DNA from: Streptomyces umbrinus
Lineage (GTDB): Bacteria; Actinomycetota; Actinomycetes; Streptomycetales; Streptomycetaceae
Direction of reading: 5' to 3'
Assembly: GCF_030817415.1 (NCBI RefSeq)
Contig: NZ_JAUSZI010000002.1
Span: 7,874,001-7,938,000, forward strand
DNA: 64,000 nt
In this document: positions 9,145 to 17,148 of the stretch, piece after piece
How positions within the stretch are numbered: position 1 is the stretch's first letter
How the letters are laid out: each line of letters starts with the position of its first letter
Notes under the pieces: model-generated
Told to the model about the DNA's origin: nothing
Database searches by the model: none
What the model saw: only the letters and a program-made list of their open reading frames with translations
Position numbers and translations under genes: made by a program

Positions 9145-9351
9145 TCAGGCCTCCGACGGATCCACTGTTGCCTGGTGTGCCTCCGCGAGATGCTCCTCGG
9201 CCTTCAGCCAGGGCAGGAACTGGGCGGCCTTCCGCCAGCCGCAGGTGTCGCATCTGATCGTCCGCTGCACGCCCGAGCGTTGGACTCGGACGATGTGCTC
9301 GCGGCCGTGCTGGTCCCAGCGGCTCACCTTGCTGGTGTTGATCTGCAGCAT
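9145..9351 (-). CDS. Small conserved zinc-knuckle protein
   Basis: A 68-residue protein with a cysteine pair CDTCGW and a histidine pair ending in EEHLAEAHQ, arranged as C-x2-C ... H-x4-H, so it probably folds around one zinc ion. The tryptophan and basic residues between (WRKAAQFLPWLKAEEH) resemble small nucleic-acid-binding zinc fingers. Similar short proteins are common in Streptomyces, and the composition is not shadow-like. Function is unknown. It stands alone between the symporter and a MITE. The ATG at 9351 follows AGGAGGCGTC, a strong ribosome site. Confidence 0.8.
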   Translation of the reverse strand: MLQINTSKVSRWDQHGREHIVRVQRSGVQRTIRCDTCGWRKAAQFLPWLKAEEHLAEAHQATVDPSEA

Positions 9352-9387
9352 GACGCCTCCTGGTGGTCGCGCTTTGGTTGCGCGCGC

Positions 9388-9502
9388 TAGGGCCTGTCTG
9401 ACAATTCCCGTCGTCGCCCGGAGGGCGGCCTCGCGGCGTCAGGTGCGGCGAGAGTGCGTGCATGGCGTCGCGAGGCAGACGGGAATTGTCAGACAGGCCC
9501 TA
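9388..9502. mobile_element. MITE-like 115-bp element with 25-bp terminal inverted repeats
   Basis: Perfect 25-base arms lie at 9388-9412 and 9478-9502; the outer part reads TAGGGCCTGTCTGACAATTC. Each end has a flanking TA that could be the target duplication, giving GGGCCTG...CAGGCCC as the element ends. The 65 bases between carry no gene. This is the form of a non-autonomous element moved by an IS transposase of a type that targets TA. No transposase is present in the window. Confidence 0.75.
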
Positions 9503-9583
9503 AGGAGTGTGCAGCAAGAACAACATCAACAGGGACACAACTGTGGTGAGTTGTGTGCGAATTCCGCGCACTGTTCCCTGCGT

Positions 9584-11011
9584 TCAGGCGATGGCGCGGG
9601 GCAGTCGCAGGCTCAGGCCGGTGGTCAGTGCGACCCCGGCGAGCTGGACGAGAAGCGTCGTGACCAGGGCGTCCCGCATGCCGTGGCCCGGGGTGAGGGT
9701 GAGGAAGAGGGTGCCGAGGGTGGCCACGCCCAGGGCGAGAGCCGACTGCTGGGCGGTGATCATGACGCCGCTGCCCACGCCGGCGCGGGCCGGGGGGACC
9801 TCGGAGAGTATGACGCGGAAGAGGATGGGGAGTTGGAGGGCCTGACCGGCACCCGCGATGATCACGCCGGGCCAGAGTTCGAGACCGCCGACGTGGGGCC
9901 AGGAGCTCCACACCGTGAGGGCGAGGACGGCCACGCCGACCGCCTGGACCAGGCCGCCCGCGGTCACCACCCGCGTGCCCCACCGGGCCACCAGCCGCGG
10001 GCCCAGGAGGGAGACCACGAAGAAGGACACCGCCATCGGGGCCAGGGTGAGGCCCGCGCGGACCGGGCTCAGGGCGACTCCCTGCTGCAGCGCCACCGCG
10101 ATGACGAACATGAAGCCGCTGAAGCCGATCGAGAAGGGGAGGATCATCACCAGGCCCCGGCGGAGGGGGAGGTTCGAGAACAGGCTCGGCGGGACCAGCG
10201 GGGTGCGACCCAGACGTTCCGCCCGCCGCTCGACGAGGTAGAAGGCCGTCGCCGCTATCGGGAACACCGCCAGGGACACCCACGTCCACAGGGGCCAGCC
10301 CGCCGCCCGGCCCTCGGTGAGCGGTGCGAGCAGGGACACCAGGGCGATGGCCAGCAGGGCCGTTCCGGGGCCGTCCACCGGCGCCGGGTGCTGCGAGCGG
10401 GTCTCGGGCACGGCCTTGGCGGCCAGGAAGAGGCCCACCAGCACGACCGGCACGTTCACCAGGAAGACCGCGCGCCAGCCGGTGCCCGCGATGTCCGCCG
10501 CGACGAGGACGCCGCCGAGGATCTGCCCGGCCACCATGGAGAGCCCGGCCGTGGCCCCGTACAGGCCCATTGCCTTGGCGCGGCGCGGGCCCGCGGTCGC
10601 CGACTGGATGGTGGCGAGGACCTGCGGGAGCATCGCAGCCGAGGCCGCGCCCTGCGCGACGCGCGCCGCCACGAGCGTCCACGCGCTCGGCGCGAGCCCG
10701 CACGCCAGCGAGGTCAGCCCGAAGGCGATCATCCCGCCGAGGAAGAGCCGACGCCGGCCGAACATGTCGCCGAGACGGCCGCCGAGGACGAGGAGCACGG
10801 CGTACGCGACTCCGTATCCGGCGACGACGAGTTCCAGGACCGCGTCGCCCGCGGCCAGGTCGTGGCCGATCGTGGGCAGGGCGACGTTCACGATGAAGAA
10901 GTCGATGAGGGGCAGGGCCGCGCCGAGCAGCACGGTGAACAGTCCGAGCCCGCCGAGCACGGGTGGGACGACGGTCGAGCGGGCTGTACGGGAAGCGAGG
11001 GTTTCGGTCAC
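9584..11011 (-). CDS. MFS drug-type exporter (DHA2 family)
   Basis: A 475-residue major facilitator with about 14 hydrophobic segments, of the EmrB/QacA (DHA2) type. Visible family signatures are DFFIVNVALPTI in helix 1, the loop 2-3 motif GGRLGDMFGRRRLF, and GLSMVAGQILGGVL in the helix-5 antiporter motif region. It should export a drug or metabolite in exchange for protons; the substrate cannot be read from sequence. It is divergent from the MmyB-type regulator, with a palindrome between the two starts, so that regulator probably controls it. GTG at 11011 is the likely start. Confidence 0.9.
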   Translation of the reverse strand: MTETLASRTARSTVVPPVLGGLGLFTVLLGAALPLIDFFIVNVALPTIGHDLAAGDAVLELVVAGYGVAYAVLLVLGGRLGDMFGRRRLFLGGMIAFGLTSLACGLAPSAWTLVAARVAQGAASAAMLPQVLATIQSATAGPRRAKAMGLYGATAGLSMVAGQILGGVLVAADIAGTGWRAVFLVNVPVVLVGLFLAAKAVPETRSQHPAPVDGPGTALLAIALVSLLAPLTEGRAAGWPLWTWVSLAVFPIAATAFYLVERRAERLGRTPLVPPSLFSNLPLRRGLVMILPFSIGFSGFMFVIAVALQQGVALSPVRAGLTLAPMAVSFFVVSLLGPRLVARWGTRVVTAGGLVQAVGVAVLALTVWSSWPHVGGLELWPGVIIAGAGQALQLPILFRVILSEVPPARAGVGSGVMITAQQSALALGVATLGTLFLTLTPGHGMRDALVTTLLVQLAGVALTTGLSLRLPRAIA

Positions 11012-11035
11012 GCTGTCGAGAGTGCTCCCCCTCTC

Positions 11036-11053
11036 AGACTGGTACCAGAGTCT
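11036..11053. promoter_or_regulatory. Palindromic operator between MFS gene and MmyB-type regulator
   Basis: AGACTGGTACCAGAGTCT contains the perfect 10-base palindrome CTGGTACCAG with partly symmetric flanks. It lies 25 bases before the exporter start and 69-86 bases before the regulator start, so one bound protein could act on both promoters. The neighbouring MmyB-like protein is the obvious candidate. Confidence 0.55.
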
Positions 11054-11121
11054 CTTTATCCTGTTACAAGGAGTACCTGGAAACAGGGTGAGGGCGGCGG
11101 CACGCTGGAGGCATGACGACC

Positions 11122-12102
11122 ATGGCCGAGGAAACCGCGGTACGGGAGAACGGGGCGACCGGGTCCACCGGAGTGCAGGGGCGCGAGGCCCAGGCCCCGG
11201 GGGCCTCGGGTGCGCCCGCGCGTGAGCCGGAGGGTGCGCGTGAGTCGGAGAGCCGGGCCTCGCGCGAGTCCGACATCCGGCGCCACGAGCTCGCCGCCTT
11301 CCTGCGGCACCGTCGCGAGCACCTCACCCCCGAGCAGGTCGGCCTGCCCCGCGGCCGCCGCCGGCGCACGCCGGGTCTGCGCCGGGAGGAGGTCGCGCAC
11401 CTCTCCGCGGTCGGTGTCACCTGGTACACGTGGCTCGAACAGGCCCGGGACATCCAGGTCTCCGTCCAGGTCCTCGACGCCCTCGCCCGCACACTGATGC
11501 TCGACCAGAACGAGCGCGCCCACCTCTTCCAGCTCGCCGGTGCCGTCGACCCCACGCCCGCCTCGCGCTGCCCCACGATCACTCCGGCGCTGTTGCAGAC
11601 GCTGGAGCAGTTGGAGCCGTTGCCGGCCTGCATCCAGAACAGCCGGTACGACATCCTCGCGTACAACCGCACGTACGGGCGTCTGCTCTGCGACCTCGAC
11701 GAGGTGCCGGCCGAGGACCGCAACTGCATGGTCCTCTTCACCACGAACGAGCAGTGGCGTTCGTCGATCGTGCTGCTCGACGAGTCGATCCGGCTGATGG
11801 CCGCCAAGTTCCGCGCCTCGATGGCCGGGCATCTCGCCGACCCCGCCTGGAAGATGCTGCTCAAGCGGCTGCGGGCGGAGTCGGAGCAGTTCCGCGAGGT
11901 CTGGGAGCGGCACGAGGTGGTCGGCTCGCGCAGCAAGACCAAGTTCTTCGACAACCGGTACGTGGGGCGGTTGACCCTGGTCCACACCGACCTGTGGCTC
12001 GGTCCGGCGGAGGGGCCGCGGATGGTCACGTACGCACCCGCCGATGAGGAGTCGCGGGAGCGGCTGGAGAAGCTGCATGCGGTTGCTGTGGAGCGGGGTT
12101 GA
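11122..12102 (+). CDS. XRE-family regulator with MmyB-like ligand domain
   Basis: A 326-residue regulator. After a low-complexity leader of about 50 residues comes an XRE helix-turn-helix (about 55-125: ELAAFLRHRREHLTPEQVGL, then LRREEVAHLSAVGVTWYTWLEQ). The rest is the MmyB-like PAS-type domain (about 145-320; CIQNSRYDILAYNRTYGRLL). Such proteins often sit divergent to an exporter or short-chain dehydrogenase and control it, as here. An ATG at 11113 is also in frame, but GGAGG ends only one base before it. The ATG at 11122 has a spacing of ten bases and is preferred. Confidence 0.87.
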   Translation: MAEETAVRENGATGSTGVQGREAQAPGASGAPAREPEGARESESRASRESDIRRHELAAFLRHRREHLTPEQVGLPRGRRRRTPGLRREEVAHLSAVGVTWYTWLEQARDIQVSVQVLDALARTLMLDQNERAHLFQLAGAVDPTPASRCPTITPALLQTLEQLEPLPACIQNSRYDILAYNRTYGRLLCDLDEVPAEDRNCMVLFTTNEQWRSSIVLLDESIRLMAAKFRASMAGHLADPAWKMLLKRLRAESEQFREVWERHEVVGSRSKTKFFDNRYVGRLTLVHTDLWLGPAEGPRMVTYAPADEESRERLEKLHAVAVERG

Positions 12103-12150
12103 GTGCTCCGCGGGAGGTCGTGCGGTACGTGCGGGCCGCCTGTGGCTGGT

Positions 12151-12295
12151 CGCGCAGTTCCCCGCGCCCCTAAAAGCGGGGCTGCGCCCCTGGCTTTTGT
12201 CTTTTAAGGGGCGCGGGGAACTGCGCGCTCAGCCACGACGCACCCGCGCGACATCCACCGGCCCAAGCCCCGCAGGGGGCGCGGGGAACTGCGCG
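12151..12295. repeat. Dispersed inverted repeat, three half-units
   Basis: The 20-base word or its complement occurs at 12151-12170, 12208-12227 and 12276-12295. The first two face each other with matching CTTTTA/TAAAAG inner flanks and would form a long hairpin; the third repeats the right arm. The array fills the gap between the convergent ends of the MmyB-type regulator and an MFS gene and probably terminates both. Confidence 0.7.
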
Positions 12296-12318
12296 ACCAG
12301 CCCCACCGGGCCGCACCC

Positions 12319-13761
12319 TCACACAACCCCCGCTGACTCCTTGACCTCCGGCGACTCCAGTCGCAAAGCCGTGCGCTCGGCCGTTCGTCGGGCCCAGCGC
12401 CCACTGGTGAGGGCGCCGAGGACCAGCACCGCCAGACCGCACGCGGTGATGATCCACCAGGCGGGGCGGGCCGCGGAGACGAAGGTGTCGCGGTAGGAGG
12501 AGGAACCGACGCCGGAGGCGAGCACCGCGCCGATCACGGCGACGCCCAGCGTCTGGCCGATCTGGCGGCTCGTGGAGGCGACGGCGGCGGCCACCCCGGC
12601 CTGGGCGCGGGGCATGCCGGAGACGGCGGTGTTGGTGATCGGGGCGTTCACGAAACCGAAGCCGAGGCCAAAGAGGAAGTAGCCGATGACGAGGGTCACG
12701 TTCTCCGTCTCGGCCTCGAAACCGGCGAAGAGAACGCCGCTCGCGGTCATCGCCGTCCCCGCGATGAGAAGCGACAGGCGGGGGCCGCGGTTGCCGACCA
12801 GCCGCCCGGACAGGGGCGCGCAGACGAAGGTCATGACCGCCATCGGCAGCATCCACAGGCCCGCGTGGAGGGCGTCCAGGCCGCGTACGTTCTGGAGGTA
12901 GAGCGTCGAGAGGAAGAGGAAGCCGCCGAGCGCCGCGAACGCGCTGATCGCCACGACCGTGGCCCCGCTGAAGGGAGCCGAGCGGAAGAAGCGCAGGTCG
13001 ATGAGGGGTTCGTCGCGGCGGGGCTCGTACCGGAGAAGGGTGACGAGCGCGGCGAGCGCGATACCGCCGAAGGCGAGGGTCTGGCCGGCGCCGGAGGAGG
13101 GCGCCTCGATGATCGCGTACGTGAGGGAGGCGAGCAGCGCGATCACCAGGACCTGGCCGACCGGGTCCGGGCGGCGGGCCTTCGGGGCGCGGGACTCGGG
13201 CACGTACCGGAGCGTGAGCAGGAGCGCGGCCAGGCCCACCGGCAGGTTGATCCAGAAGATCGAACGCCAGCCGACCGAGTCCACGAGGAGGCCGCCGACC
13301 AGCGGGCCCGCGGCCATGGATATGCCGACCACACCGCCCCAGACCCCGATCGCGCGGGCACGCTCGCGCGGGTCCGTGAAGGTGTTGGTGATGATCGACA
13401 TCGCGACCGGGTTGAGCATCGAGCCGCCGACCGCCTGGATCATGCGGAAGACGATGAGCGAATCGAGGCTGGGCGCGAGCGAGCAGAGGACCGAGCCGAT
13501 CGTGAAGACGACCAGGCCGGCCATGAAGACCCTCTTGCGGCCGATGCGGTCCGCCGTCGAACCGGCGAGCATCAGCAGCGAGGCGAGCACCAGGGTGTAC
13601 GCGTCGATCGTCCACTGCATGCCCGCCAGACTCGTGTCCAGGTCCTTCTGCATGGCGGGCAGGGCGACATTGAGGATGGTGACGTCGAGGCTCACGATCA
13701 GCAGGCTCATACAGCAGATCGCGAGCACCAGCATGCGTCGCCGGTGGCTGAGCTCGGGCAT
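12319..13761 (-). CDS. MFS drug-type exporter (DHA2 family), second copy
   Basis: A 480-residue, 14-helix EmrB/QacA-type transporter. Signatures include SLDVTILNVALPAMQ in helix 1, AGSTADRIGRKRVFM in loop 2-3 and GISMAAGPLVGGLLVD in the antiporter region. It probably extrudes a hydrophobic compound with the proton gradient. It is only distantly similar to the exporter at 9584-11011 and has no adjacent regulator of its own: dusB is divergent and the MmyB-type gene converges on its 3' end. The ATG at 13761 begins a short basic N-terminus before helix 1. Confidence 0.9.
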   Translation of the reverse strand: MPELSHRRRMLVLAICCMSLLIVSLDVTILNVALPAMQKDLDTSLAGMQWTIDAYTLVLASLLMLAGSTADRIGRKRVFMAGLVVFTIGSVLCSLAPSLDSLIVFRMIQAVGGSMLNPVAMSIITNTFTDPRERARAIGVWGGVVGISMAAGPLVGGLLVDSVGWRSIFWINLPVGLAALLLTLRYVPESRAPKARRPDPVGQVLVIALLASLTYAIIEAPSSGAGQTLAFGGIALAALVTLLRYEPRRDEPLIDLRFFRSAPFSGATVVAISAFAALGGFLFLSTLYLQNVRGLDALHAGLWMLPMAVMTFVCAPLSGRLVGNRGPRLSLLIAGTAMTASGVLFAGFEAETENVTLVIGYFLFGLGFGFVNAPITNTAVSGMPRAQAGVAAAVASTSRQIGQTLGVAVIGAVLASGVGSSSYRDTFVSAARPAWWIITACGLAVLVLGALTSGRWARRTAERTALRLESPEVKESAGVV

Positions 13762-13887
13762 GCCGACCAGGATACGCCCGCTTCGGTAGTGTGCCTAACT
13801 AATGAATGAGGTCGGCGGGCCGGGGCCTGCTGGGCGCAGTCACGGGCGACTTTCGTGGCACCTGTCGGCGTGCGCGACAATGGGGGA

Positions 13888-15042
13888 ATGCCCACGCCCA
13901 CATCCACGGTGAACTCCGCCCTGCGGATCGGCCCGCACACCGTCCAGCCGCCCGTCGTCCTCGCCCCCATGGCCGGGATCACGAACGCGCCGTTCCGCAC
14001 GCTGTGCCGGGAGTTCAGCGGGGGAAAGGGCCTGTTCGTCAGCGAGATGATCACCACTCGGGCGCTGGTCGAGCGCAACGAGAAGACGATGCAGCTGATC
14101 CACTTCGACGCGTCGGAGACCCCGCGGTCGATCCAGTTGTACGGGGTCGACCCCGCGACCGTCGGCAAGGCCGTCCGCATGATCGCGGAGGAGGGCCTCG
14201 CCGACCACATCGACCTGAACTTCGGCTGCCCCGTGCCGAAGGTCACGCGGAAGGGCGGCGGGTCCGCGCTGCCGTACAAGCGGCACCTGCTGCGGGCGAT
14301 CCTCCGCGAGGCGGTGTCCGGGGCCGGTGACCTGCCCGTCACGATGAAGATGCGCAAGGGCATCGACGACGACCACATCACGTACCTCGACGCCGGGCGT
14401 ATCGCCGTCGAGGAGGGCGTGACGGCGATCGCGCTGCACGGCCGCACCGCCGCCCAGCACTACGGCGGCACCGCCGACTGGGACGCCATCGCCCGGCTCA
14501 AGGAGCATGTGCCGGAGATTCCCGTTCTCGGCAACGGTGACATCTGGTCGGCGGACGACGCGCTGCGGATGGTCCGGGAGACCGGCTGTGACGGCGTGGT
14601 CGTCGGCCGCGGCTGCCTGGGGCGTCCGTGGCTGTTCGGCGACCTGGTGGCGGCGTTCGAGGGCCGCGGCGGTGACTATGCGCGGCCGACCCTCCGGGAG
14701 GTGGCGGGCGTGATGGTCCGCCACGCGACCCTCCTCGGGGAGTGGATCGGGGACGAGGCTCGCGGAGTCATCGACTTCCGCAAGCACGTGGCCTGGTACC
14801 TGAAGGGTTTCGCGGTCGGCTCCGAGATGCGCAAGCGCCTTGCGATCACCTCGTCACTGGCCGAACTCTCCGAGGGGCTGGAGGAGTTGGCGCTGGACCA
14901 GCCCTGGCCTGTCGGTGCGGACGGGCCACGCGGGCGCACGTCCGGCAACAACAGGGTTGTCCTGCCGGACGGCTGGCTGAAGGACCCGTACGACTGCGCC
15001 GGCATCAGCGAGGACGCGGAGCTGGACACGTCCGGGGGCTGA
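13888..15042 (+). CDS. dusB: tRNA-dihydrouridine synthase B
   Basis: A 384-residue flavoenzyme of the Dus/NifR3 family that reduces specific uridines in tRNA to dihydrouridine using FMN and NADPH. The FMN-binding APMAGITNAPFR is near the N-terminus. The catalytic cysteine is in NFGCPVPKV (near residue 114), followed by the KGGGSAL turn. ALHGRTAAQHYGG and VVGRGCLGRPWLF complete the TIM-barrel signatures. An in-frame GTG at 13870 is an alternative start. The two convergent neighbours are separated by a dispersed-repeat hairpin. Confidence 0.93.
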   Translation: MPTPTSTVNSALRIGPHTVQPPVVLAPMAGITNAPFRTLCREFSGGKGLFVSEMITTRALVERNEKTMQLIHFDASETPRSIQLYGVDPATVGKAVRMIAEEGLADHIDLNFGCPVPKVTRKGGGSALPYKRHLLRAILREAVSGAGDLPVTMKMRKGIDDDHITYLDAGRIAVEEGVTAIALHGRTAAQHYGGTADWDAIARLKEHVPEIPVLGNGDIWSADDALRMVRETGCDGVVVGRGCLGRPWLFGDLVAAFEGRGGDYARPTLREVAGVMVRHATLLGEWIGDEARGVIDFRKHVAWYLKGFAVGSEMRKRLAITSSLAELSEGLEELALDQPWPVGADGPRGRTSGNNRVVLPDGWLKDPYDCAGISEDAELDTSGG

Positions 15043-15072
15043 GGGTTTGGTGCGGGCCCGGTGGGGGCTGGC

Positions 15073-15177
15073 CGCGCAGTTCCCCGCGCCCCTGAAGACA
15101 AAAGCCGGGGCTGCGCCCACGCCTTTCGTCTTCGGGGGCGGTAGCCCTTGCTTTTAAGGGGCGCGGGGAACTGCGCG
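15073..15177. terminator. Dispersed inverted repeat between dusB and debranching-type gene
   Basis: Perfect 20-base arms (15073-15092 and 15158-15177) of the dispersed family enclose a spacer that itself folds (CGGGGCTGCGCCC and GGGGGCGGTAGCCC). It lies between the convergent genes dusB and the debranching-type enzyme, so it probably stops transcription from both sides. Confidence 0.7.
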
Positions 15178-15213
15178 ACCAGCCCCCACGCACCCGCACC
15201 CGCTCAACGAACC

Positions 15214-17148
15214 TCACGCTCCCCCGACCGCCGTGAGCAACGCCAACGGAGCCGCCGCGGACCGTGATTCGCGCACGCACGCATGCGGATACGGCACCGG
15301 CTCCGCATGCGTATCGCGGCCGTACCCGGCCAGAACCTCCGGCAGCCGGTGCCCGGCGGCCGTCGCCGCATCCACCAGCGCATGGGCCACCGTACGGGCC
15401 TCGTCATGGAGCCCGTACCGCGCCAACCCCAGCGTGATCAGCGCGTTGTCGTGGGGCCACACCGACCCCCGGTGGTAGGACAGCGGATGGTACGCGGGCT
15501 GGCCCGAGGCAACCGTGCGGACACCCCAGCCGGAGAAGAAGTCCGGCTCCAGCAACCGCCGCCCCACCAGCTCCCCGTACTCCTTGTCCAGCAGCCCGGA
15601 CCAGAGCAGGTGCCCCGCGTCGGACGCGAGCGCGTCGACGTGGTTGCCGTCGCCGTCGAGGGCGAGCGCCGGGAAGGAGTGGTCCGGCATCCAGAAGTCC
15701 CGCTGGAACCGGTCGCGGAGATCCGCCGCGGCCTGCTCCAGCAGCGCCGCGTACACCTCGTCGTCCCATACGGTCCGGGCCAGGTGGGCGGTCCGGCGCA
15801 GCGCGTCGTACGCGTATCCCTGCGCGCCCGCGGCCATCACCGGGCCGGTCGGCCGGGAGCCGTCGCCGGAGCAGATGGCGCCGGGGGAGTCCTTCCAGTT
15901 CTGGTTGGCGAGGCCGCCCTCGTCCGCGCGGTAGACGAGATATCCGCGCGAGGTCAGCCCGCCGTGGTCCAGCATCCAGCCGATCGCCGCCCGGGCGTTG
16001 GGCTCGAGGCGGCGGGCGAGTGCCGTGTCACCCGTCTGTTCGACGTACGCGCCGAGGAGGACGAGGAAGAGCGGGGTCGCGTCGACCGAGCCGTAGTAAC
16101 GCCCGTACGGCACCTGCCCGAAGTGGGCCAGCTCGCCGTGCCGCATCTCGTGCACGATCTTGCCCGGCTGGGCCACCGTGCCCACGCCGACCTCGGTCGC
16201 CTGGGCCGCGGCGAGCGCGGGCAGGGTGGCGGCGGCCAGTTGGGGGCGGTAGGGGAGCGCGAAGAGGGAGGTGAGGAGGGCGTCGCGGCCCAACAGGGTC
16301 AGGAACCACGGGACTCCGGCCGCCGGGACGCGAAGTTCCTCTCCGTCGGGGCCCGTTGCGGGCACCTGGAGCACGGCCAGGTCGGACAGGCCCCGCGCAC
16401 AGGCCGCGGCGAGCTCGGGCCAGCCCGTCGGGAAGGGCACGCCCTCTGCGAACTCCCCTTCCAGCGCGAGGAGTCGGGCGTTGGCGGCGGCCGGGGAGGG
16501 GGGCACCTCCGGGTGCGGCATACCGTGCGGGCGCGCCGCCACCCGGAGGGCCAGCTCGGCCGATTCGTGCGGCTGGAGTTCGAGGGTCCACACGAGGCGG
16601 CGCGCGCCCGTGCCGGTCTCCTCCACGCCGTCCGGCGCGGGCTCGGAGGTCACGGTCGTACTGGACCGCCACTCGCCGCGCTGATAGGTGAACTCCACGC
16701 CGTCGTCGAGGACTTGGCGGGAGCGGACCACGCCGATCTTCGTGTACGTGCGGTGGTCGGAGCGCAGCTCGAACTGGTCCGTGAAGTCGGCGTCCGCGGT
16801 GACCGCGATCCGGACCGTCGTCGGTGCCGGACGGTTGCTGGTGACGCGCAGCGACTCGACGAACGCCCCGTCGGCCACGGCCTGTTCGCGGAAGATCGTG
16901 TACGCGGGCGGCTCCTGCCGGCCGCCGCGCGGTACGAGCACACAGCGGGCCGTGTCGCCGTCCGCGACCGGCGTCAGCGCCTCGGGCACCGCCCCGTCGA
17001 CGGTCAGCTGCCAGCGGCTCAGGTGCCGGGCGTCGCGCACGAACAGCCCGTGGGGCGAACTGGCGCCGTGCACCCCGTTGATGTCCCCGCCGTCGCCCAC
17101 GGCCGCGAACGTCCCACCGTGCACGAGCAGATGATGCCGGTCCGTCAT
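15214..17148 (-). CDS. Glycogen debranching-type glycoside hydrolase
   Basis: A 644-residue cytoplasmic protein. The N-terminal 230 residues form the GDE_N_bis-like beta domain (SSPHGLFVRDARHLSRWQLT). The rest is an (alpha/alpha)6 barrel of the amylo-alpha-1,6-glucosidase type (WFLTLLGRDALLTSLFALPY, ANQNWKDSPGAI, YHRGSVWPHDNALI). It probably cleaves alpha-linked oligosaccharides or branch points; the exact substrate is not clear. ATG at 17148 overlaps the TGA of the upstream gene in ATGA, so the two are translationally coupled. The ROK repressor divergent from the pair is the likely regulator. Confidence 0.88.
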   Translation of the reverse strand: MTDRHHLLVHGGTFAAVGDGGDINGVHGASSPHGLFVRDARHLSRWQLTVDGAVPEALTPVADGDTARCVLVPRGGRQEPPAYTIFREQAVADGAFVESLRVTSNRPAPTTVRIAVTADADFTDQFELRSDHRTYTKIGVVRSRQVLDDGVEFTYQRGEWRSSTTVTSEPAPDGVEETGTGARRLVWTLELQPHESAELALRVAARPHGMPHPEVPPSPAAANARLLALEGEFAEGVPFPTGWPELAAACARGLSDLAVLQVPATGPDGEELRVPAAGVPWFLTLLGRDALLTSLFALPYRPQLAAATLPALAAAQATEVGVGTVAQPGKIVHEMRHGELAHFGQVPYGRYYGSVDATPLFLVLLGAYVEQTGDTALARRLEPNARAAIGWMLDHGGLTSRGYLVYRADEGGLANQNWKDSPGAICSGDGSRPTGPVMAAGAQGYAYDALRRTAHLARTVWDDEVYAALLEQAAADLRDRFQRDFWMPDHSFPALALDGDGNHVDALASDAGHLLWSGLLDKEYGELVGRRLLEPDFFSGWGVRTVASGQPAYHPLSYHRGSVWPHDNALITLGLARYGLHDEARTVAHALVDAATAAGHRLPEVLAGYGRDTHAEPVPYPHACVRESRSAAAPLALLTAVGGA

